From an uncultured Propioniciclava sp. (GTDB taxonomy: Bacteria; Actinomycetota; Actinomycetes; Propionibacteriales; Propionibacteriaceae), in the NCBI GenBank assembly GCA_937872005.1, contig CALMPQ010000449.1:1-16737 (forward strand): a stretch of 16,737 nt of DNA. The letters are read 5' to 3'. Position 1 is the stretch's first letter. Each line of letters opens with the position of its first letter. Below the pieces are notes generated by a model that did no database searches, had not been told where the DNA came from, and was given only the letters and a program-made list of their open reading frames with translations. The translations under genes and the position numbers were made by a program. Positions 1 to 6,631 of the stretch are shown here, piece by piece.

Positions 1-372
1 CGCCACGTGCGGCGCGTGCGCGTGCCCCCACGCCGACGGGGTGGGGGCGAGCCCGGCACCCGGCGGCGGTGCCAGCGGGACGGGCTCGCCCTCGGGCGCC
101 TCCAGCGGGCCGGACGACCACGACGTCATCGGCGTCGACACGACGTCGAACGCCTCCCTCGGGTCCCGCTCGGAGGCAGGCGCGGGGACCAGCGCGTCGA
201 GGGCGGGGGCGTCCGGGGCGGTGTAGGAGGGGGCCGTCTGGGCTTCGACAGGCTCAGCCACCCCGGCCCCTGAGCTCGTCGAAGGGTCGTCCAACGGCTC
301 GGCGTCGGGCTCGACGAAGACGTCGGGGCGCTCGGTGGGCGCGTATTCGGGGCCGTCGGTCCAGTGGGCCAC
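1..372 (-). CDS. Pro/Ala-rich protein of unknown function, 5' part only
   Basis: The minus-strand frame starts at a GTG (372-370) preceded by GGAGG four bases upstream, and stays open to the window edge, so the C-terminus is missing. The 124 visible residues begin VAHWTDGPEYAPTERPDVF and are rich in Pro, Ala, Glu and Asp, with no signal peptide or membrane segment in this part. It looks like a disordered N-terminal region, possibly preceding a membrane or globular domain outside the window. I do not recognise a family. Residues about 30-43 are encoded by a REP-like palindrome (see separate entry). The gene is divergent from the cold-shock gene, separated by about 125 bases. Support comes from the ribosome binding site, the open frame and the GC-rich third positions. 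Confidence 0.6.
   Translation of the reverse strand, partial: MAHWTDGPEYAPTERPDVFVEPDAEPLDDPSTSSGAGVAEPVEAQTAPSYTAPDAPALDALVPAPASERDPREAFDVVSTPMTSWSSGPLEAPEGEPVPLAPPPGAGLAPTPSAWGHAHAPHVA
243..284. repeat. REP-like imperfect palindrome inside a coding frame
   Basis: CTTCGACAGGCTCAG (243-257) and CTGAGCTCGTCGAAG (270-284) are inverted arms of 15 bases with two mismatches around a 12-base loop. The TTCGACAGGCTCAG / CTGAGCnnGTCGAA core resembles, from memory, a short repetitive palindrome scattered through many actinobacterial genomes, usually between genes. Here it lies in the open frame of the minus-strand gene, where it encodes Ser-Thr-Ser-Ser...Pro-Val-Glu-Ala-Gln. The repeat character is inferred because only one copy occurs in this window. 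Confidence 0.6.
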
Positions 373-452
373 GGTTCCTCCCTTCGCGCGGTGCCCCCAC
401 AGGCTACCCGAGCGGCCGGCGTCCCCCGCGTGTGTGAGTTGCGGGGTTCGGA

Positions 453-458
453 TAGGCT
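453..458 (+). promoter_or_regulatory. Candidate -10 box for the cold-shock / DUF3027 pair
   Basis: TAGGCT (453-458) fits the actinobacterial TAnnnT -10 pattern. It would place the transcription start near 465 and leave a leader of about 30 bases before the ATG at 497. No good -35 box is visible at the usual distance. Confidence 0.45.
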
Positions 459-496
459 GAGCGGGTTCGACCAGTGACTTGCCAGGAGTGTGTGCC

Positions 497-883
497 ATGC
501 CGACCGGCCGCGTGCGGTTTTTCGACGCCGACAAGGGCTTCGGGTTCATCGCCAAGGATGGCGGGAGCGACGAGGTGTACGTGCACGCATCTGCGCTGCC
601 CGCGGGCACGGCGACCCTGAAGAAGGGCCAGCCCGTCGAGTTCGGCATCATCGACGGACGCCGTGGCGAGCAGGCCATCTCGGTGCGCCTCCTGGAGGCC
701 CCCGTGTCGCTGTCGAAGGCCCAGCGCAAGTCGCCGGACACGATGGCCGTCATCGTCGAGGACCTGATCAAGATGCTTGACTCGATCGGCAACGGCTACC
801 GGCACCACCGGCACCCCGACGCCAAGCACGCCGCCAAGACCGCCCAGGTACTGCGCGCGGTCGCCGACGAGTTGGAGCTGTGA
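497..883 (+). CDS. Cold-shock domain protein with C-terminal extension
   Basis: This is a 128-residue nucleic-acid-binding protein. Residues 1-65 form a cold-shock (OB-fold) domain with the RNP1-like motif KGFGFI (15-20) and the RNP2-like motif VYVHAS. The usual KWF before RNP1 is RFF here. Such proteins bind single-stranded RNA or DNA and act as cytoplasmic RNA chaperones. At 128 residues it is about twice the classic 66-70 residues. The extra C-terminal half (EDLIKMLDSIG... to VLRAVADELEL) is helical-looking and charged; from memory, longer forms of this kind occur in actinobacteria. The ATG at 497 was chosen because AGGAG (484-488) lies 8 bases upstream; the in-frame ATG at 479 has no such site. 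The stop codon lies two bases before the preferred start of the next gene, so the two are probably co-transcribed. Confidence 0.9.
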   Translation: MPTGRVRFFDADKGFGFIAKDGGSDEVYVHASALPAGTATLKKGQPVEFGIIDGRRGEQAISVRLLEAPVSLSKAQRKSPDTMAVIVEDLIKMLDSIGNGYRHHRHPDAKHAAKTAQVLRAVADELEL

Positions 884-885
884 GC

Positions 886-1659
886 GTGGCGACGAAGACC
901 ATCGATCTGGACGCCGCCTGCGCGGCCGCCGTCGACCTGGCCCGGGCCGCCGCCGAGGGGCGGGCGGACGTCGCCGGCGTCGGCGAGCACCTGGCCGTCG
1001 TGGGCGAGGACAGCCGCGTGGCCACCCACTACTTCGCCGTCGAGCACCCCGGCTACCACGGCTGGCGCTGGGCCGTGACCGTCGCCCGCGCCGCGCGCGC
1101 CCGCGTCGTCACCGTCAGCGAGGTCGTCATGCTGCCCGGCGAGGGCGCGCTGCTGGCCCCCGCGTGGGTGCCGTGGTCCGACCGCATCCAGGCCGGCGAC
1201 GTCACCCCCGGCGTCCTCATGCCGACCGCCGACGACGACCCGCGCGTCGAGGCGGGCTTCACCGGGGGCGACTCTGCCCGCGACACCGAGCCGGCCGAGT
1301 GGGCCGCCACCCGTGCCGTGGTCGCCGAGCTGGGCCTGGGCCGCGAGCGCGTGATGAGCCGGTACGGCCGCGACGAGGCCGCAGACCGCTGGGTCGAGGG
1401 CGAGGGCGGCCCGCACAACGCGATGACCAAGCAGGCGCCGGGCGTCTGCCAGGGCTGCGCCTACTTCGTCCGCCTCACGGGGTCGCTGGGCCGCCAGTTC
1501 GGCGTCTGCGCGAACGAGTTCTCGCCGCAGGACGCGCACGTCGTCACCGTCGATCACGGGTGCGGCGCACACTCCGACGTCGTGGAGCCGCAGCGCGGGG
1601 TCGACCTGCCGCGTCCGGTGTGGGACACCATCTCCACCGACGACCTGCTCTTCGACTGA
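886..1659 (+). CDS. DUF3027 family protein
   Basis: A 257-residue protein that matches the actinobacterial DUF3027 family as I know it. Signatures are HYFAVEHPGYHGWRWAVTVA near residue 48, VTVSEVVMLPGEGALLAPAW near residue 76, followed by PWSDRI. The C-terminal third has CQGC, a third Cys about 17 residues later and HGCG, which together could bind zinc. Function is unknown; there is no signal peptide or membrane segment. The start is ambiguous. GTG at 880 overlaps the cold-shock stop codon (GTGA), but GGAG at 874-877 is only 2 bases before it and 8 bases before the GTG at 886, so 886 is preferred. Close coupling to the cold-shock gene suggests a shared stress or RNA-related role, which is inference. 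Confidence 0.85.
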   Translation: MATKTIDLDAACAAAVDLARAAAEGRADVAGVGEHLAVVGEDSRVATHYFAVEHPGYHGWRWAVTVARAARARVVTVSEVVMLPGEGALLAPAWVPWSDRIQAGDVTPGVLMPTADDDPRVEAGFTGGDSARDTEPAEWAATRAVVAELGLGRERVMSRYGRDEAADRWVEGEGGPHNAMTKQAPGVCQGCAYFVRLTGSLGRQFGVCANEFSPQDAHVVTVDHGCGAHSDVVEPQRGVDLPRPVWDTISTDDLLFD

Positions 1660-1677
1660 CACCCGAGACGGCACGAT

Positions 1678-1693
1678 CCATCGGTAGCGATGG
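1678..1693. promoter_or_regulatory. Perfect 6-bp dyad upstream of the purine permease
   Basis: CCATCG (1678-1683), GTAG, CGATGG (1688-1693) form a perfect inverted repeat just upstream of the -10 box at 1698-1703, in the spacer to -35 region. It could be an operator, or a weak stem ending the upstream transcript. Confidence 0.35.
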
Positions 1694-1697
1694 GCCG

Positions 1698-1703
1698 TAG
1701 GCT
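1698..1703 (+). promoter_or_regulatory. Candidate -10 box, leaderless promoter of the purine permease
   Basis: TAGGCT (1698-1703) ends 7 bases before the ATG at 1711, so transcription would begin at or next to the start codon. There is no Shine-Dalgarno sequence before this ATG, which fits a leaderless mRNA. No clear -35 box is seen. Confidence 0.5.
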
Positions 1704-1710
1704 GCGCACC

Positions 1711-3192
1711 ATGTCTTCCACCACAGCTCCTGTCGCGCCTGCGTCCGGGCTCGACGGGTACTTCGGCATCTCGCGCCGGGGTTCGTCGATCGCCCAAGAG
1801 GTCCGCGGCGGCCTCGTGACCTTCTTCACGATGGCCTACATCATCGCCCTGAACCCGCTCATCATCGGTACCACCCCCGACAAGGACGGCAACCTCGTGA
1901 GCGGCCTCTCGGCCGCCGACCCGGCCAACATCGGGCCCACCATCGCCATGGTCGCGGCTGCGACGGCCCTGGTCGCCGGCATCATGACAATCCTCATGGG
2001 CGTGGTCGGCCGCTTCCCGCTCGCGTTGGCGACCGGCCTGGGCCTCAACGCCATGCTCGCCTACGTGATCGCCCCGCAGGTCACCTGGCCGCAGGCCATG
2101 GGCCTGGTCGTGTGGGAGGGCATCATCATCCTCGTCCTGGTGCTCACTGGGTTCCGCGAGGCGGTCTTCCGCGCCGTGCCGCGCCCGCTGCGCACCGGAA
2201 TCGCCGTCGGCATCGGCCTGTTCATCACGCTGGTCGGCCTGGCCGACGCCGGCATCGTCCGCCCCGGCAGCCCGCTGCTGCAGATGGGCGTCAACAACCA
2301 CCTGCTCGGCTGGCCGATGGCGGTCTTCGTGGCGGGCCTGATCCTGCTCGTGCTGCTGTTCGTGCGCCGCGTCCCCGGCGCGATGCTCATCACGATCGTG
2401 AGCCTGACCGTGCTGGGGGTCATCCTCGAGGCCGTGCTGAAGATCGGGGCGAACCTCCCCGACGGCTCCAACCCCACCGGCTGGATGCTGAACGTGCCCG
2501 CCATCGAGGGCTCCGTGTTCAGCCTGCCCGACCTCTCCCTGCTCGGCCGGGTGGACATCTTCGGTGCGTTCACCGTCGGCCCGGAGGTCACGATCGCCAT
2601 GCTGATGACGGTCTTCGCGCTGCTGCTGGCCGACTTCTTCGACTCGATGGGCACCATCGTGGCCGTGGGCGCCGAGGGCAACCTGCTCGGCGAGGACGGC
2701 AACCCCGAGCGCACCCGCGAGATCCTCGTGGTCGACTCGCTGGCCGCCGTGGCCGGTGGCCTCGGGTCCGTGTCGTCGAACACCTCCTACATCGAGTCGG
2801 CCGCCGGCGTCGGCGAGGGCGCCCGCACGGGCTTGGCCTCCGTCGTCACGGGGATCGCGTTCCTGCTCAGCCTGTTCCTGGCCCCGCTGGTCAAGCTGGT
2901 GCCGTCCGAGGCCGCGGCGCCCGCACTGGTGTTCGTCGGCTTCCTGATGCTGAGCCAGGTCATCCATGTCGACTGGACCGACCCGGAGGAGGGCTTCCCC
3001 GCCTTCATCACGATGATCGCCATGCCGTTCACCTACTCGATCACGGTGGGCATCGGCGCCGGCTTCATCTTCTACGTGCTCATCAAGCTCGTCCGCGGCA
3101 AGGCGCGCGAGGTGCACCCGCTGCTGTTCGCGGTGGCGGCGGCCTTCGTGCTGTTCTTCGCCGAGGGCGTGATCGGCGCGTTGATCAGCTAG
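1711..3192 (+). CDS. NCS2-family purine permease (AzgA/PbuG-like)
   Basis: A 493-residue integral membrane transporter with about 12-14 hydrophobic segments, expected to import hypoxanthine, guanine or adenine by proton symport. Family marks are GGLVTFFTMAYIIALNP near the N-terminus, GLGLNAMLAY, LLADFFDSMGTIVAVGAEGN and SNTSYIESAAGVGEGARTGL. The last two correspond to the conserved DxFDTxGT and TTSYxESAAGVxxGGRTGL blocks of the AzgA/PbuG branch, rather than the UraA/xanthine branch. Length fits the family. The start at 1711 was preferred over an ATG at 1690 because the -10 box lies between them. The gene ends directly against the stop codon of the convergent gene, so no terminator fits between them. 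Exact substrate cannot be read from sequence. Confidence 0.9.
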   Translation: MSSTTAPVAPASGLDGYFGISRRGSSIAQEVRGGLVTFFTMAYIIALNPLIIGTTPDKDGNLVSGLSAADPANIGPTIAMVAAATALVAGIMTILMGVVGRFPLALATGLGLNAMLAYVIAPQVTWPQAMGLVVWEGIIILVLVLTGFREAVFRAVPRPLRTGIAVGIGLFITLVGLADAGIVRPGSPLLQMGVNNHLLGWPMAVFVAGLILLVLLFVRRVPGAMLITIVSLTVLGVILEAVLKIGANLPDGSNPTGWMLNVPAIEGSVFSLPDLSLLGRVDIFGAFTVGPEVTIAMLMTVFALLLADFFDSMGTIVAVGAEGNLLGEDGNPERTREILVVDSLAAVAGGLGSVSSNTSYIESAAGVGEGARTGLASVVTGIAFLLSLFLAPLVKLVPSEAAAPALVFVGFLMLSQVIHVDWTDPEEGFPAFITMIAMPFTYSITVGIGAGFIFYVLIKLVRGKAREVHPLLFAVAAAFVLFFAEGVIGALIS

Positions 3193-3849
3193 TCAGGAGC
3201 GGTACCACACGACGAGGTCGGGCGCGGGGCGTCCGGCCTCGTCGGCGTCTGGGGCGCCGTTGGTGAAGACGCCCAGCCAGCCCGCCACGCGGCGGGCGAG
3301 GGCGTGCTCGCCCTCCAGCTGTCCGACCGCCTCGCCCCAGGCGGACGCCATGGCCACGGCCACGCGGTTGCGGACGTACCCGTCGGCCATCCCCGGCAGC
3401 AGCTTGATCGGGAGCGCGGTGTCGCCCTTGAACAGCTGACGCAGGCCGTACCTGCTCGGCAGCCCCGCCGCGGCCATCTCGAAGTCGAGGTCGTCGATCG
3501 TGCGGTCGTCGGCCTCGAAGGCGAGGCTGTCGCGCGCGGTGGCGGCGACGAAGGCGTCCACGAGCGCCCAGGCGGCCTCGCGGCGGTCCGGCGGCACCTC
3601 ACGGCCGTGGGTGACGTCGTGGAGGTCGCGCCCGGTCGGGACGCCGGGCCGGACGATGGGTGCCCCCACCCCGCGCCGGGAGAAGGGGCCGAGCTTGCCG
3701 AGCAGCCCGCCCTCGCGGCGTCCGGGTGCCGGGGCGGGCGGCCACGTCGCGAGCGCGACGGTGCGCAGGCGGTCGACGGCGGCGTCCGTGCCCGAGAAGA
3801 CGTCCCGCAACTCGTCGATGCTGATGGCGTGGAGGCTGACGGTGCCCAT
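3193..3849 (-). CDS. Conserved-looking protein of unknown function
   Basis: A 218-residue soluble protein beginning MGTVSLHAISIDELRDVF, with a basic Gly/Pro-rich stretch (LLGKLGPFSRRGVGAPIVRP) at residues 49-68 and a largely helical remainder ending DLVVWYRS. No signal peptide, membrane segment or catalytic motif was recognised, and I cannot assign a family. The ATG at 3849 follows CAGGCT by 6 bases, the same geometry as the leaderless genes nearby, so it may be leaderless too. It is convergent with the purine permease (stop codons abut at 3192/3193) and divergent from the exported protein at 3915. Third-position GC and the well-placed start support a real gene. Confidence 0.7.
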   Translation of the reverse strand: MGTVSLHAISIDELRDVFSGTDAAVDRLRTVALATWPPAPAPGRREGGLLGKLGPFSRRGVGAPIVRPGVPTGRDLHDVTHGREVPPDRREAAWALVDAFVAATARDSLAFEADDRTIDDLDFEMAAAGLPSRYGLRQLFKGDTALPIKLLPGMADGYVRNRVAVAMASAWGEAVGQLEGEHALARRVAGWLGVFTNGAPDADEAGRPAPDLVVWYRS

Positions 3850-3855
3850 GGCCCC

Positions 3856-3861
3856 AGCCTG
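3856..3861 (-). promoter_or_regulatory. Candidate -10 box for the minus-strand gene ending at 3193
   Basis: Read on the minus strand, CAGGCT (3861-3856) differs from TAGGCT in one base and ends 6 bases before the ATG at 3849. This is the spacing seen for the other leaderless candidates in this window. The non-T first base makes it the weakest of them. Confidence 0.3.
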
Positions 3862-3866
3862 CCAGA

Positions 3867-3900
3867 CGGCGACCCTGGGCAGACCCTCTGGGGGTCGCCG
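3867..3900. promoter_or_regulatory. 9-bp perfect inverted repeat between divergent genes
   Basis: CGGCGACCC (3867-3875) and GGGTCGCCG (3892-3900) are perfect inverted arms separated by 16 bases, and the spacer contains a smaller GGG-CAGA-CCC stem. The repeat fills the space between the candidate -10 boxes of the two divergent genes and would cover both -35 regions. It is therefore a candidate shared operator. It could also form an RNA hairpin if transcription reads through. Confidence 0.45.
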
Positions 3901-3902
3901 GA

Positions 3903-3908
3903 TAGACT
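3903..3908 (+). promoter_or_regulatory. Candidate -10 box, leaderless promoter of the exported protein
   Basis: TAGACT (3903-3908) ends 6 bases before the GTG at 3915. No Shine-Dalgarno sequence precedes the GTG, so a leaderless transcript is likely. Confidence 0.5.
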
Positions 3909-3914
3909 GGCGCG

Positions 3915-4880
3915 GTGAAGCTCAAGGCGCAGAACCGGATCGTGACGGCGGCCCTCGTGCTCCTGCTCCTCCTGGTCGTATTCGGTGCCCTGCTCTCGGG
4001 CGCGCCCCCCGCACGCGCCACCGAGGCCTTCACCCTCAAAGTCCGCTCCGCCCCGGTCGGCATGGCGACCGACCATGAGCGCTCCCGCTACTGGCTGCTC
4101 GACAAGGCCTCCGGACGCCTCTCGCTCACCGCGCTTGGGACCGACGGGGCGGTGCAGGGCCACATGACCTCCCGCGACACCCTCGTGAACGCGACCGGCC
4201 TGGCCTACGACGCCGGCGAGCTCTACGTGGGCGACGTCGGCGGCGAGCGCCCCGAGGTGACCGTCTACCAGGTGATGGAGCCGTGGCCGGCCACGGACAT
4301 CCTCAAGGCCGTCCCGTTCGTGCTCACCTACCCCGACGGCGTGCACGCCGGCACCGCGATCCTGCTCGACCGCGACGGACGCCTCCATGTCGTCACCGGC
4401 GGCGACGCCCCCGGCATTTACGCCGCCCCGGTCGCGCCGTCAAGCTCCGAACCTAACCTGCTCGAGCGGGTGGCGGACGCCCCGGCCGGCACCACCGACG
4501 CCACCGTGCTGCGCGACGGGCGCTGGATCGTGCGCACCGCGACCACGCTGGTCACCCTCGACGCCACCACCCACGAGCCCATCGGCCAGGTGGAGATTGG
4601 CGTCGAGGAGACCGGGCAGGTGCTCGCCCAGGGCTTGGCCGACGACACCGTGCTCACCGCGATGGGCCCCGGCGGCCTCGTGACGAGCACCGAGATCCCG
4701 GGGCCGGCGCCCACCGCGACCCCGGCCCCCGCCCGCACCCGGGCCGCCGCACCGCGTCCGGTGGTGGCCGAGGCCGAGGACGACGCGGTCACGTTCGAGC
4801 AGACCGGGACGACGTTCGCCCTCGGTGCGGCTGTGGCCGTGGCCGCGCTGGCGGGGCTGGTCGTCCTCGTCCGGCGCTAG
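3915..4880 (+). CDS. Exported membrane-anchored protein, propeller-like ectodomain
   Basis: A 321-residue protein with an N-terminal hydrophobic segment (residues 9-30, ending SGAPPARA, a plausible signal peptide or anchor). The extracellular part of about 225 residues is followed by a Pro/Ala/Thr-rich linker (about 263-287). A C-terminal membrane helix (about 302-319) ends in VRR. The ectodomain has repeated short strands such as GMATDHERSRYWLLDK, GLAYDAGELYVGDV and ATVLRDGRWIVRT, which recall blades of a beta-propeller (NHL or SMP-30-like). That fold is inference. The layout, with stalk and C-terminal helix, is that of a surface-exposed sensor or binding protein. It precedes ideR by 30 bases and may be co-transcribed with it. 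The GTG start is supported by the -10 spacing; no enzyme motif was recognised. Confidence 0.75.
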   Translation: MKLKAQNRIVTAALVLLLLLVVFGALLSGAPPARATEAFTLKVRSAPVGMATDHERSRYWLLDKASGRLSLTALGTDGAVQGHMTSRDTLVNATGLAYDAGELYVGDVGGERPEVTVYQVMEPWPATDILKAVPFVLTYPDGVHAGTAILLDRDGRLHVVTGGDAPGIYAAPVAPSSSEPNLLERVADAPAGTTDATVLRDGRWIVRTATTLVTLDATTHEPIGQVEIGVEETGQVLAQGLADDTVLTAMGPGGLVTSTEIPGPAPTATPAPARTRAAAPRPVVAEAEDDAVTFEQTGTTFALGAAVAVAALAGLVVLVRR

Positions 4881-4910
4881 GGTGGGCACGTCGAGCCAGA
4901 AGGAGGCGGC

Positions 4911-5591
4911 GTGAGTGACCTGATCGACACCACCGAGATGTACCTCCGTACGGTGTACGAGCTCGAGGAAGAGGGCGTCCCGCCCCTGCGCGCGCGCATC
5001 GCCGAGCGGTTGGCCCAGAGCGGCCCCACCGTCAGCCAGACCGTCCAGCGGATGGAGCGCGACGGCCTCCTGCACGTCGCTGACGACCGGACGATCCAGC
5101 TGACGCCGGCGGGCCGGGCCAAGGCCACCAGCGTGATGCGCAAGCACCGCCTGGCCGAGGTGCTGCTCACCGAGGTGATCGGGCTGCCGCTGGAACTCGT
5201 CCACGACGAGGCCTGCCGTTGGGAGCACGTGATCTCCGACGCCGTCGAGGAGCGCATCGTCGCGATCCTGGACGCGCCGACCCGCTCGCCCTACGGAAAC
5301 CCGATCCCCGAGGCCGGCACGCTCGGCCCGTCGGGGCCGGAGACCGCCGGCCTCTGCACGCTGGCGACCGTTCTGCGGCCGGGCTCCCCCCTCAGCGTCG
5401 TGGTGGAGCGCCTCACCGAGGTCATCCAGGCCGACCCCGAGCTCATCTCCCTGCTTCAACGCGCCGGCATCGCGCCCGGAACGACCGTGACCGCCCTCCT
5501 GTCCGGCGACCGCCTCGAACTCACGGCGTCCGACGGCCCGCAGGCGGTCGAGGCCGAGGTGGCCCACCACCTCTTCGTGCGCATCCCCTGA
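4911..5591 (+). CDS. ideR: Iron-dependent repressor, DtxR/IdeR family
   Basis: A 226-residue metal-responsive DNA-binding regulator. An N-terminal winged helix-turn-helix (residues 1-70, with RIAERLAQSGPTVSQTVQRM as the helix-turn-helix) is followed by the dimerisation and metal-binding domain and a C-terminal SH3-like domain (about 150-226). The ligand residues fall at the DtxR/IdeR positions by direct count: Met10, Cys102, Glu105 and His106 (one site), and His79, Glu83, His98, Glu170 and Gln173 (the other). Cys102 and Met10 argue for iron (IdeR/DtxR) rather than manganese (MntR). It would repress iron-uptake genes when iron is sufficient. The GTG at 4911 has AGGAGG at 4901-4906. No iron-box palindrome was found in this window, so its targets lie elsewhere. 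Confidence 0.93.
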   Translation: MSDLIDTTEMYLRTVYELEEEGVPPLRARIAERLAQSGPTVSQTVQRMERDGLLHVADDRTIQLTPAGRAKATSVMRKHRLAEVLLTEVIGLPLELVHDEACRWEHVISDAVEERIVAILDAPTRSPYGNPIPEAGTLGPSGPETAGLCTLATVLRPGSPLSVVVERLTEVIQADPELISLLQRAGIAPGTTVTALLSGDRLELTASDGPQAVEAEVAHHLFVRIP

Positions 5592-6631
5592 TGGATCGCG
5601 CGATCCTGCGTCCGCTGCTGGAGGGGCACTGGTACGACGCCCTGTCCTCGGTCCTGGACGCCGAGGTGCGGCGCGGCGCCGCGACGCCGGAGCTCGTCCG
5701 CGCCCGCGACCTGGCGACCGCCGCCAAGCGCGTCCTCGACCTGGACGCCGAGGACTTCGAGTCGATCTCCGCGGCGTTCCCGCGCGCGGAGTGGCGCGAG
5801 GGCCTCAACGGCGCCTGTTTCCCGGCGGCGCCTCGCAGCGAGGAGCGCGGGGCGCTGGGCTCGCTCGTGCCCCTGTACGAGCTGATGCTCGAGGTGCTCG
5901 ACCTGCGAGCGCAGCGCCACGAACCGTTGCAGGTCGTCGTGACGGCGCACCTCATCGGCGAGTACCTGCCGCAACTGGCGTGGGAGTCGACCCTGGGCCA
6001 CGCCGGGGACCCGCTCGTGCTGGGGAAGTACGTGGGCGAGCGCTGGGGCACCGACGACAGGGCCTGCCCCCACGGCTCGGCCCTGCGAACCACGGCCCGG
6101 CGGGCGCTGCACGCCTGCTCCGGCGACCCGGCGGGCTACCGTGCCTACCTCGACCGCTTCCACAGTCGCCAAGGCGCAGCGCTGGCCATCTGCGCCATGC
6201 ACCACGAGGCCACCTCGGTGGGGGAGCGGCCCGACGTGGGCGACACCTGCCCCAACCCGTGCTCGTGGGCCACCCGCGGCACCCTCGACCAGCAGCGCGA
6301 CCTGGACGCCCGCGTCCGGCTCGCGATCATCTACCAGGAGTCCCCCATCGTGGGCCTGCGGCACCACGCCCCGGTGGGCCACTTCTTCGGCGTCCCCAGC
6401 ACCACCGAGATCTCCGAGGCGTGGCTCGCGACCTGGACCCGCCTCGTCGCCCCCTGGCCGGACGGCAGCAACCCGCTCACCGCGGGGGATGTGCTGGGCC
6501 GGCCCGACCCGACCGAGGCGCTGCCGGGCATGGCGGCGCTGGTGTCGGCCGTCGCCGGGGCGACGATGGGCCCGGGACGGCTGCTGCGCGAGATCGGGGC
6601 GACCCTCGCGGAGTTGGAGGGGGAGTCATGA
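5591..6631 (+). CDS. Unknown Cys/His-rich protein in the ideR cluster
   Basis: A 346-residue soluble protein I cannot assign to a family. The ATG at 5591 shares one base with the ideR stop (TGATG), and the stop overlaps the next start (ATGA, 6628-6631), so translation is coupled on both sides. No signal peptide or membrane helix was seen. The N-terminal half is helical (MDRAILRPLLEGHWYDALSS). The middle carries clustered metal-ligand-type residues: Cys159, His161, His174, Cys176, Cys201, His204, His205, Cys220 and Cys224 (DTCPNPC), followed by His258, His259 and His264. This pattern suggests a metal-binding or zinc-stabilised fold, but that is inference. Third-position GC matches its neighbours. 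Location next to an iron regulator makes metal handling worth considering. Confidence 0.8.
   Translation: MDRAILRPLLEGHWYDALSSVLDAEVRRGAATPELVRARDLATAAKRVLDLDAEDFESISAAFPRAEWREGLNGACFPAAPRSEERGALGSLVPLYELMLEVLDLRAQRHEPLQVVVTAHLIGEYLPQLAWESTLGHAGDPLVLGKYVGERWGTDDRACPHGSALRTTARRALHACSGDPAGYRAYLDRFHSRQGAALAICAMHHEATSVGERPDVGDTCPNPCSWATRGTLDQQRDLDARVRLAIIYQESPIVGLRHHAPVGHFFGVPSTTEISEAWLATWTRLVAPWPDGSNPLTAGDVLGRPDPTEALPGMAALVSAVAGATMGPGRLLREIGATLAELEGES

Noticed and set aside
796..3117. A 773-codon open frame on the minus strand
   Set aside because: It is antisense to the cold-shock, DUF3027 and permease genes, is rich in His, Asp, Arg and Gly with no recognisable domain, and arises because GC-rich codons rarely give stops on the opposite strand.
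4881..4910. Iron box or autoregulatory site before ideR
   Set aside because: No TTAGGTTAGCCTAACCTAA-like palindrome is visible in this gap or in front of the upstream gene.
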